A stretch of 16,318 nucleotides of DNA, taken from positions 1-16,318 of the forward strand of contig JALLAP010001136.1 in NCBI GenBank assembly GCA_036939355.1, written 5' to 3'. Positions within the stretch are counted from its first letter, which is position 1. Every line of letters starts with the position of its first letter. The translations under genes and the position numbers were made by a program. This DNA is from Thalassiosira profunda. Lineage: Eukaryota; Bacillariophyta; Thalassiosirophyceae; Thalassiosirales; Thalassiosiraceae. The notes below the pieces were generated by a model. It searched no databases and was not told the origin of the DNA. It was given only the letters and a program-made list of their open reading frames with translations. Below, piece by piece: positions 1-7,633 of this stretch.

Positions 1-269
1 TCTTGGGATGTTTAGCTATCTATTTTGCACTGGCGGCAACCTCAAACGGCCGATTCCAAAGGAGCTGTGACCATCTAAAGTTGGTTGCTCCGCTCAATTC
101 GGGATGAAAGTTGGGCAGAGACGCCAACTCAGGAGGTGCGCCATGGCCTCCAAACAAGCTAAAACCTCCAACCAAAGCCCAAGGGTGACGGAACAGATCC
201 TCCAGCATGCGAATTGGCCAACAGGTTGCAATTTTGGGGACCAAAAAATTGGCCCCTAGTGGCACTCTA

Positions 270-301
270 CCCTAACCCTAACCCTGACCCTAACCCTAAC
301 C
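270..301. repeat. Interstitial telomere-type repeat, five units
   Basis: Five consecutive hexamers are visible: CCCTAA (270), CCCTAA (276), CCCTGA (282, one mismatch), CCCTAA (288), CCCTAA (294), followed by CC. This is the complement of TTAGGG, the telomere repeat of many eukaryotes including many algae and animals. The C-rich strand is the + strand, which is the orientation expected at a left chromosome end. The tract is too short and too far from the window edge to be a telomere itself. It could be a subtelomeric remnant or a promoter telo-box-like element. Confidence 0.8.
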
Positions 302-636
302 GGTACCAAGTGACTTGGGACAACTCTGCAAGAACGGAGGGAGGAGAGAGAAGGAGTGACGGCCGCCAATCCGTTCAGCGAGGTGGACGCGTGTCGAGTT
401 TTCCGTTCTTGAACGAAGCAAGATGGCGCCCTCTTCCCTCACTTTTGCTCCACGCCGCCCGAGCTAACTGCCGCGTCGGCCATCCCACGCCACGCCGCCC
501 ACGCCCACCGCCTCGTCGTCCTCTCTTGGCGTTACGGGGACGTCGACGACGCCTCGTCGCCGCCCGTGCGTGCGCGCGTGTTGGTCGGCAGTGTGTGCCG
601 GCGGGCGAGGTGCACCGTGCGCGGCGTGCCCGGGCA

Positions 637-661
637 GCCAAAAGGGGCGGCCTTTTTTGGC
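637..661. repeat. Imperfect inverted repeat (hairpin potential)
   Basis: The arms GCCAAAAGG (637-645) and CCTTTTTTGGC (651-661) pair with two unpaired T residues and a 5-base loop (GGCGG). It lies at the 3' edge of the GC-rich block. No function is evident, and with no gene ending here it is unlikely to be a terminator. Confidence 0.35.
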
Positions 662-1217
662 CCCTCCATGCTCCATGCTCATTGCTTTCGTCTTTTTGCA
701 TGGCCAGTGCGTAGGCTTTGTTATTAGCTTTCATCCAAGCCACCATTGGCAGTCCGATTCCGTGAACTGACAGAGAAACCGCGGTCCGAAGTTCGCTCCC
801 TCTGACTCTTCAAATTTTACATTCCGACACCAATCACCCCAACTTCACAGCTTCATTCTGCACCTTTCTGATGGGCCAAAATCAACCAAAACAGGCCACA
901 GGATGGTGGAAGAGAACCTCCTCTGTTGGAATTGAAGGATATGAGTAGATTCCAATTTTATGGACCCCCCAAATTTCACCAACCGGTGCAGTAGCACAAG
1001 TGCCATGTGACAACACAATCGATGAGGGCGCGGCTAGTAGGAGACCAAAGACAAATGTATCTTTTAGCGTAGGTCGTTTAGTACTATTCCTACGTATTTT
1101 GGGATGACACAAAGAGTTGGTTCAGGTTCACCTACCTCCTTGCTTGCTTGGCTGCCTCTCGCTCGCTCCCTCGGATCCTCCTCCCCTCTCGGCCCTTCAG
1201 AGCTCATAAACCACGCC

Positions 1218-3221
1218 ATGACGCAAGTCGGTCCCCTTCTCGCCCTCGCCGCCCTTGTCGGGGCCACCGCCGCTGACTGTGGCGGCGCGGCCGCCCCGCC
1301 TCGCCTCGGCAATCTCCCCCTCGGCCCACACACATCTGATGCATACGACATCTCCTCCGCCGCCGCGGCCCGGCGGAACTGCGACGGCAACCTCCACTGC
1401 GCGGCCATTTCGTACCGCAACGATTCCGAGGGCGTGGTATTTCACACGCACGCCTTCGTGCCCGGATTGGTGGACGGGCGGAATAACGCGACCGCAATGG
1501 GCGGAGAGGAGGAGGATGTGATGTGGGACACCTACATAAGCGCCAAGGACTTCGTCTTCCATCCCGGGCGAATGATCGTCGATCCGGAGGACGTGCTCAA
1601 GTTCGAGGCGGACAGTTCCCTGAGCCTCGCGGAGGCGCAGGAGTATTGCAGTCGGCACGACGAGTGCGCGGGCTTCACCTTCCCCACGCGCCACGCGCGG
1701 CTGCGGGGCTTTGCAAATATCACGTTTGCCCGCTCCCTGACCGCGATGGAGGACGACAGTGAGGAGCAGGACGAGTGGCGGACCTTCGTGGCCAACGATC
1801 TGGCCAAGTCGCCCCGCATCCCCGACGCCACTGCGTTGCCATTCGTGGAGCAATTCGACGAACGCCCGTGGAGGAACTGCTGCGCCCGCGCCCCGCGCGA
1901 TGAGGCGACCCGGGCGCCGTTGACGCTCCCCTCCCTGTCCGAGGTCCAATCCGTCGACAGCCTTCCTCGCGTTCCCTGCGATATTTTGCAAGCCGACTTC
2001 CAAGCCCGCTACGAACAGACCCGCACCCCCGTCATGCTGGTGGGGTGCGACGCCCTCTGGCCCGCCAAACAGCGGTGGGACCGCCGAGCGCTTCTCGATC
2101 GCTTCGACAACGATACCGTGTGGCGGTCCACGAGGCATGGGGGCGATTCGCTCGACGAGAATTCGTGGGGGGCGATTGCCGACGACATTGCGAACGATGA
2201 GGAGTTCTACAGTGAGTGCTTTGCTTGTGCGATTGTGTTGGTGCGCTTCACTTGCTTGATGTCTGACTCCGTTCTTCGACAGTCTTCGACCAGCTTGACC
2301 ACGAGGCGGGGAAGTTGATTGAGGAGGATTATGAGACGCCGTCGCAGTTTCGAGGGTCCGATTTGTATCCCTCGGAGTATCCCAACGAGTACGGCAGTCG
2401 TAGGTGGTGGTGTGTGGGGACCAAGGGCACGGGGACCAAGGTGAGCAAAAGCCTGGTTGACACACTCATGCGCATCAAAGTAGAATTGTCTCACCTTGCC
2501 ATTTGTCTTACAGCCACACATGGACCCCCTCCGCACCGACGCCTGGAATACGGTCGTGTCAGGCCACAAGTGGTGGATTCTTTATCCTCCCAGCGTTGAA
2601 AAGGAGGACGCGGTGGTGTGCGACGAAGACTGCTCCGTGGAGGATCCGACGCCGTTGGATTGGTACGCGTCCGTGGCCACTCACGCCCTCCGCACCGCCG
2701 TCGACGGAGACGGCGCCACGCCCGTTCACGTTCTGCAGAAGCCCGGGGAAACGATTTACGTTCCGAACGGTTTTGTGCACAGCGTGATGAACATGGACGA
2801 CACCGCGGCGATTACGGCGAATTACGGCTCCGTGGGCAATCTGCAGAAAGTGTGGAAAGAGCAACTGGAGGATGGCAATGCCTGGTTTTGGCAGCACATG
2901 TATTACACTGTGTTGAACGCCGAGCGGCGACGGGAGGTGCGAGAAGGCGAGTTCTGGCCTCCGGAGGAGTGGTGGGGAGTGCAGGATGATGAGGAGGAGG
3001 AGGACCCGGACGAGGTGGAGAAGGAGGTCCTTGCAGCGAAGGACGTTGCGTCTCTCCGAGAAGAGGAGGAGTCGCTGCACAAGCTGCTACGGATATACGA
3101 GAAAGACTTTGAGAGGCGAAACGAGCGACAAGTGAGGAGCTTGAAGGACATCGCGCCAGTGGCGGGCCAATTCAAGAGGTACAATCTCGTCAAGGAGGCG
3201 CTCGCTCTGAAAATGGAGTGA
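1218..3221 (+). CDS. JMJD6-like JmjC 2-oxoglutarate oxygenase with signal peptide (three exons)
   Basis: Exons are 1218-2211, 2283-2440 and 2514-3221; joined they give 619 aa. Family knowledge: JmjC enzymes hydroxylate or demethylate protein side chains using Fe(II), O2 and 2-oxoglutarate. The iron triad is visible as H386-x-D388 (motif PHMDP) and H473 (GFVHSVMN). K403 in GHKWWILYPP is the likely 2-oxoglutarate ligand, and QKPGETIYVP precedes the distal His. These blocks follow human JMJD6 closely. The N-terminus is a probable signal peptide (residues 1-19, LLALAALVGATAA). Next come two similar PAN-like modules (about 41-108 and 132-195), each with Cys-x5-Cys. Sequons at N68, N90, N167 and N298 agree with a secretory location. 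The C-terminus is acidic, then coiled-coil-like (about 535-619), with no KDEL signal. ATG 1218 was chosen because it starts the signal peptide; an in-frame ATG at 1104 would add 38 residues. The substrate is unknown. Confidence 0.85.
2212..2282 (+). other. Intron 1 of the JmjC gene (71 bp)
   Basis: The donor is A|GTGAGT at 2212 and the acceptor ends in CGACAG at 2282; phase 1. Removing it joins EEFY to IFDQLDHEAGKL and continues the JmjC fold. Unspliced, the frame stops at 2316-2318. Confidence 0.85.
2441..2513 (+). other. Intron 2 of the JmjC gene (73 bp)
   Basis: The donor is AAG|GTGAGC at 2441 and the acceptor is CTTACAG ending at 2513; phase 0. Splicing joins KGTGTK to PHMDPL. This rebuilds the segment before the iron-binding H-x-D exactly as in JMJD6-type proteins, which is strong support for the junction. 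Confidence 0.9.
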
Positions 3222-3426
3222 AAGACAATCTCAGGCAGTCTATCTCAGGCAAAGTCCAAGTTACTGCTGTGTAAACATTACATGTAGATACAATACCTAT
3301 GTTGACAACCGGACATCAAGACAATGGTTCATCCCGCACTTTGCTCTTTCTCATCTGCAGGCTCTCTCGGTCACAGATTCATTGGGGTGGGCGTGAAACC
3401 CTAGCTCATTTCTTCGAAACATGCAA
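3222..3426. other. Shared 3' intergenic region of convergent genes
   Basis: These 205 bp separate the stop codon of the JmjC gene (+) from the stop codon of the zinc-finger gene (-), so both 3' UTRs and both poly(A) sites must lie here or overlap. A 10-bp direct repeat, ATCTCAGGCA, occurs at 3228-3237 and 3242-3251. No AATAAA signal was seen. TGTAA occurs on the + strand at 3270-3274 and on the - strand within the ATTACATG segment near 3278-3285. TGTAA is a poly(A) signal in green algae, but its relevance here is unproven. Confidence 0.45.
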
Positions 3427-6400
3427 TCACTCGATCGACAACCCTCTCAGGCCATCGTCCTCTGCTGGGGCGGGCCCATTATTGTTGTAAATTGCATCCA
3501 TCAAATCCTCGTCCTGGAACATCGACAGGCCGCGCTGGTGACCGCCACTCTCGGCTTTCGCGGTGTGGGTTTTGGCAGCGCCTCCTTTCTTGGCACCGCG
3601 GACTTTGACTATGCCGTTCACCTCGTCGTGGTGGCGTTTGCAGTAGCCCTTCAGAATCGCCTGCTTTTGACAGCCTTCGTACGCACAAACCTTCTTCTTG
3701 GCACCGTGCCTGGCCCACCAAGTCGTGAAGCGTAAGTTAGATATCTCTCGTGGCAATGAGCAGCCGAACGACAAGAGTGCAACTCACGCAATGCAGCGTC
3801 CTCCCTGCACGGCAACTTTGGTACAGCCTTCCGCCTCGCACCGCTTCCTGGCGGGCCCGTGGGCGGAGCAGAATCCCGCCTTTTTGACGTTTTTAGTACA
3901 TCCGGGGTGACCGCACTTCTTGCGGTTGGCGCCGTGTGCGATGCACAGGCCACCCTGAACGAGGAGCATTCCAAGAATTGAANCCGCACTTCTTGCGGTT
4001 GGCGCCGTGTGCGATGCACAGGCCACCCTGAACGAGGAGCATTCCAAGAATTGAAGGTGAGCAAATGGGAAACGCTAGCAAAAGACGAGCATAGAAGAAG
4101 CGACCCACCTGGACGACGCGGTTTGGGCAGCCTTTGTGGGAGCACTTGCGTCGGCCTTTCACCGCATTCGCTTTCGTCTGTGGTTGTTTCGGCTGCTGTT
4201 GGCACTGAGGCGGTGGGTGTGGGGCGGCTCCGTAGCCCATCGGTGGAGGAGGTGGTTGGCCATACTGATGCAATTGCGGAGGAGCCGGCGGCATCTGCTG
4301 TTGAGGCTGGTACATCTGAGGCGGACCATAATTGTATGCTGCCCCTTGCGTAGGAGACGGCGGAGGAGGGAGATGCAAACCCTGAGGGGGAGTCCCCTGA
4401 TGCTGAGGGTACGACCAACCCGGCGGAGTGCCGTGATACTGATAGTAGCCGGGAGGAGTCGGAGGATATCCAACCGAACTGCCCGTCACTGATCCGGGTG
4501 GGGTCGGCACGTATCCAGGGCCCGAGACCACGGGGCTAGCATGTTGCGGTGGATACCCATAGGGCGGCGGAGGACCAGACGACGGAGGCGACGGCTGTGG
4601 TGGATACTGAGGCTGAACCGGCTGCTGCTGCTGCCACGTCTGCACCTCTCTCCGCTGATCGTCGTGGATCTTCCGCAGCAAATCGTCGCTGGAAAGGCTC
4701 CTCATGAAACTCATACTCGAAACGTCCCGGTTGTGTTGGTTTTCGTCCGCATCGCCTTTCTCTGGCGCCGAGGCGTACCCCTCATCTTCGACGAAAATGT
4801 CAGCCTCTTCGAAGATGTTTGTGGTGGCCAAGAAATTGCCAAGGGAGGACTGCTTGCGGTGGTGAGATCCCTTCTCGCTGTCCTGAAAGGGAAGGGGGTT
4901 GAACGATGGCTCGCGGTGGTGCTGCTCTTCTCCGGCGCCATTGGACTCGGCGCCATTGGCACTTCGTCGAGCGAGCATTTCCCCAGCGTAACCACTGACC
5001 CTGCTTTCCAGGCTGGGCTGGTCCAGATTTGGCGGAGGAGGTTGATAAGGGCCCCCACCACTGCTATACCCGCTGCTCCCAGCACTCGCGTTGCTGCCTC
5101 TCCGACCAGGCGGGGGACGTGCATTGGCGTAATATCCGCCAGGCGCCGACGGTGGGTACTGCTGATACTGCTGCGGCTGGGGAGGATACACTGACCCCAC
5201 AGGGGAGGATCGCGCGCCGTAGCTTACACCGGCGTCCAACTGCGGAGAAGCGCCATAGTACGCTGGCGATGGCGGCGGAGGAGTGCCATGTTGATAGGGC
5301 GCCTGCGGCGGGGGCTGTTGGTATCCGCCGTATGGATCGTAAGAAGACGGAGGTGTACCTGAATAGNTAGGGCGCCTGCGGCGGGGGCTGTTGGTATCCG
5401 CCGTATGGATCGTAAGAAGACGGAGGTGTACCTGAATAGTAGGGGGGATGAGGCTGCTGTGGCAGAGCCTGCTGTGGCTGAGGTGGCACTGGCGGTGGCG
5501 GTGGCATTGCCGCCGTCCTAGGCGACAGACGCTGCAGATCCTGTTCGTTGGGAGGAGCTCCACCAGTAAACGCCTTCTTCCCTCGTCGTTGCTGCCCCTC
5601 GTTGTCCTCATCAGCTTCAGACTCGATCCGAAACTCCCGAGTAGGCGCGCACTTGTCCCCGCGCGTGTTGACCCGGCGGTGCGCCATGGCCGGGTTGGAC
5701 CGTCCCGAAAAGACACGACGATGCTTCCGGCTGACTCCACTTCCACCCGAAGTGACAGCTGGGCGGAGGGGAATGGGGACTACGACGTCCTCCTCCGCTT
5801 GGGGTGACAAAGGAGAATCGGCCCCCAGGCGAGGCTGAAACGGCGGGGCGCGTACGCTGCCCGCTCCGCCTTCGTTCTGCTCGCCATCATCCGATGCGCC
5901 CGGCGACAGAATTGGCGACAAGCCAACCCCAGGAGCTGGTGGTGGTTGAAATACCACTGGGCTGGGATCCACGGCATCCGACAGGGGCTGCTGCTCTTCG
6001 AAGCTCGACTCGACGTCCCGGGGCAGGTCCTCCGCCGAGAATTCCAAGACGGTCGAGTCCAGGAACTGGACGGAGGGATTGGGCTTGTGCCCCGGAGACT
6101 TTCCATCGTTGGGCGCCCCGCCGAATGCATCCCAACTGCTCTGTATGTTTTTGGTGAAGCTGTTTTTGTCGTCAATTTCCTCTTCCTTCACTCCCTGCGT
6201 CCCATCTTCTGTTGGAGCAGCGTCTGGGGCAGGGGAGGACCGATTGAAGTAGTACGTGGCCGATCCCTCAATCGTCTCCTTCTTCGCCGCCCTTTGCGGC
6301 TGTTGTTGCGTCTCCAATGTCGTCGCATCCACATCCCCCGAGATGGAAAAATCGTGGAATTGCACAGACAAATTCTGCTTGTGGCGGGTCCGCGGGGCAC

Positions 6401-6629
6401 CAGCATCATTGTCATTTTCATCCCAGCTGTCTCTCAGATGATGGGTAAAGGCCTCCACGGAATCATTGCCGCTGTCCCTCCTCTTCGTCGTCTCCTCGAC
6501 TGTTTGGATGTCCCCATCTGGCGTGCTTTTGATGGACACGATCTTGCTCGACCTCGTCGCGGTATCATCAGCACCCTCGTCGGGCTCGTTCTTTGGTTGG
6601 ACTTGATCCGACATGTTGTTCGGTGGCAT
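3427..6629 (-). CDS. WRKY19-like zinc-finger protein with long disordered N-terminus (three exons)
   Basis: Exons on the minus strand are 6629-4109, 4027-3788 and 3709-3427. After removing 73 artefactual bases at each N-marked join the CDS is 2898 nt, 965 aa. Four tandem fingers follow C-x4-C-x9-C-x2-H with a 25-residue pitch, starting at C805, C830, C855 and C880 (CSHKGC, CGHPGC, CEAEGC, CAYEGC), each ending CxxH. This is the WRKY19-like finger type, without a WRKY domain. A role in DNA or protein binding in the nucleus is inferred from the fingers and basic linkers, not shown. Residues 1-260 are acidic and Ser-rich and carry a duplicated module (about 61-98 and 158-197). Residues about 380-800 are mostly Pro/Gln/Tyr/Gly-rich low complexity, broken by a Ser-rich segment ending in SLSSDDLLRKIHDDQRREV. 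The first in-frame ATG is 6629; the next is 6614 (MSDQ). A short acidic tail ends in GLSIE. Confidence 0.82.
3710..3787 (-). other. Intron 2 of the zinc-finger gene (78 bp)
   Basis: On the minus strand the donor is TTGC|GTGAGT (first intron base 3787) and the acceptor is GGCCAG ending at 3710; phase 2. The junction rebuilds GGRCIAHGAKKKVC, the end of finger 3 and the linker to finger 4. Confidence 0.88.
3911..4055. repeat. False tandem duplication at an assembly join (72 bp, N, same 72 bp)
   Basis: Bases 3911-3982 and 3984-4055 are identical and flank one N at 3983. The copy includes the end of intron 1 and the start of the second exon of the zinc-finger gene. Keeping both copies plus the N shifts the frame (73 is 1 mod 3). 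Dropping one copy plus the N gives GGLCIAHGANRKKCGHPGC in frame, with normal finger spacing. It is best read as two contig ends that overlap by 72 bases and were joined without merging. Confidence 0.92.
4028..4108 (-). other. Intron 1 of the zinc-finger gene (81 bp)
   Basis: On the minus strand the donor is CCAG|GTGGGT (first intron base 4108) and the acceptor is CGTTCAG ending at 4028; phase 0. Splicing joins NRVVQ to GGLCIAHG and completes finger 1 with the same spacing as the other three fingers. The 72-base overlap copies at the nearby gap include the end of this intron. Confidence 0.88.
5295..5439. repeat. Second false tandem duplication at an assembly join (72 bp, N, same 72 bp)
   Basis: Bases 5295-5366 and 5368-5439 are identical and flank one N at 5367. 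They encode the Pro/Tyr-rich stretch around SSYDPYGGYQQPPPQAP of the zinc-finger protein. The upstream part of the gene reads in one minus frame and the downstream part in another. Removing 73 bases makes them one frame (PPPQAPYQHGTPPPP). The overlap length equals that of the other join, 72, which points to an assembler setting rather than to two independent duplications. Confidence 0.93.
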
Positions 6630-7633
6630 TTGCAATGAAATCTATCTGCTAGCCAATCTGTTGGTACAGTCAGGTAATGAGCAGCGCAGCACACTGAAAG
6701 TTAGGATTTGGTCAAATGATGAGACAAGAGCAAACGGGGCCCAATGCAACAACCCCTCCCCAATTGGCAATCTCCCCCATCAAACCCAATGTCCCCCCTC
6801 CCCAACAAAAATACAGATCGTCGGTAGCTCCATCAAAAGCATAGGTACGGTGTAACGGCGAGCAGCCATCACGCCGCAGAGAGATCCCCCACCAGCAGCG
6901 AGCATTTCACATTCAGCTTCAAAGTTGCTGGTCGCCAGTAGTCGCCCGCCCACTTTGATGTTTATGTGCGCGCGCTGATGCCCCTAAAAATATATAATGA
7001 GACAAACAAAAATCACCAGGCGCAGTACCGCCACCGACCCTCACCCTGCACCAAGTGAAACCGCCCCGCAGATGTGTGAAATGGCAACAATTGAGCCAAG
7101 AGGGGCATTAGGCCGCCAACGTCACAGACGTCAGTAGACCTACGCACGAAAATCCCCCGCATCGACTCCAACTGGGATCGGGCAAGACGCCGCGGCAAAC
7201 GAAATGGACCCCGCGCTCGGCGGCCGCACCCGCGCAACTCACCCGCTGCAATCGACCCCTGCGGCCCGCCCCCGCCCGCGCTTCGATCTACGACGCCGGG
7301 GTCTAGCTCGATGGCTTTGCTGCGGCCTGGGAACTTTGCAGAGCTTTGCAGCAAAATAACGGCAGTTGATGCACGATTGATGAATTTGATGAATCGTAAA
7401 TGTCGCACGTGTCACACTGTGTCGCACCGATCTTTATTGTATCTACTTCCGTCCGTCCCGCTTCTCAGAGCCGGCGCCAGGCGGCGGACGGAGGCGAGGA
7501 ACGTGGCCCGCCCTACGACCTATCAGCCGCGCGGAGTACGCGGCTGCCCGCCTCCTCTAGAGGGCACCCCTGCCACGTCCCTGAGGGCAACCGTTTGAAG
7601 TCCGACCATCGAATTCAGCGCCATTGCAAAACG
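6630..7633. promoter_or_regulatory. Divergent intergenic region, presumed bidirectional promoter
   Basis: About 1 kb lies between the start codons of the zinc-finger gene (-) and the SZT2-like gene (+). I see no coding sequence here. Visible candidate elements are CCAAT boxes at 6653, 6741, 6760 (as palindromic CCAATTGG) and 6786; an AT-rich TATA-like run, TAAAAATATATAAT, at 6985-6998; ACGTCA at 7119-7124 next to palindromic GACGTC at 7128-7132; and CACGTG at 7406-7411. The CCAAT group lies next to the zinc-finger gene and the ACGT-core elements are nearer the SZT2-like gene. These are motif matches only. Confidence 0.45.
7119..7134. promoter_or_regulatory. Paired ACGTCA / GACGTCA elements (possible bZIP sites)
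   Basis: ACGTCA at 7119-7124 is followed after three bases by GACGTCAG, whose GACGTC core is palindromic. This is the CRE/bZIP-type core. Related TGACGT/ACGTCA elements act as CO2-cAMP-responsive elements in diatom promoters, but any such role here is speculation from the motif alone. It lies about 500 bp upstream of the SZT2-like start codon. Confidence 0.3.

Larger units (their letters stand above)
1..1217. other. 5' intergenic region without a supported gene
   Basis: No convincing coding sequence was found here. The open frames on both strands are short, rich in Arg/Pro where the DNA is GC-rich, and lack recognisable domains. The stretch contains a telomere-like tract at 270-301, a strongly GC- and CpG-rich block at about 430-660, and a more balanced segment from about 760 to 1100. 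The last 100-200 bases are presumably promoter and 5' UTR of the JmjC gene that starts at 1218. No tRNA-like or rRNA-like sequence was recognised. Confidence 0.6.

Noticed and set aside
20..265. Short minus-strand open frame near the window start
   Set aside because: It starts with GTG, has no domain I recognise and no splice or promoter support. It could be a gene fragment, but the sequence does not show it.
637..661. Rho-independent-type terminator hairpin
   Set aside because: The window is eukaryotic and no gene ends here.
214..770. Several overlapping open frames on both strands in the GC-rich block
   Set aside because: Arg/Pro/Ala-rich translations in several frames at once are typical of GC-rich non-coding DNA.
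1197..2465. 422-codon open frame on the minus strand opposite the JmjC gene
   Set aside because: It lies antisense to exons 1 and 2 and both introns, has no recognisable domain, and results from GC-rich third positions of the real gene.
3911..4055. Genuine tandem duplication adding an extra zinc finger
   Set aside because: The copy carries intron sequence, breaks the frame, is split by an N, and matches the other join in length. An assembly overlap explains all of this.
3893..5746. Apparent separate 617-codon minus-strand gene
   Set aside because: Its beginning is the wrong frame of the zinc-finger gene and its end includes intron and frame-shifted sequence; the 73-nt insertions at the two N joins create it.
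6985..6998. TATA box of the SZT2-like gene
   Set aside because: The AT-rich run lies about 640 bp upstream of the start codon and is nearly symmetric, so neither its gene nor its function can be assigned.
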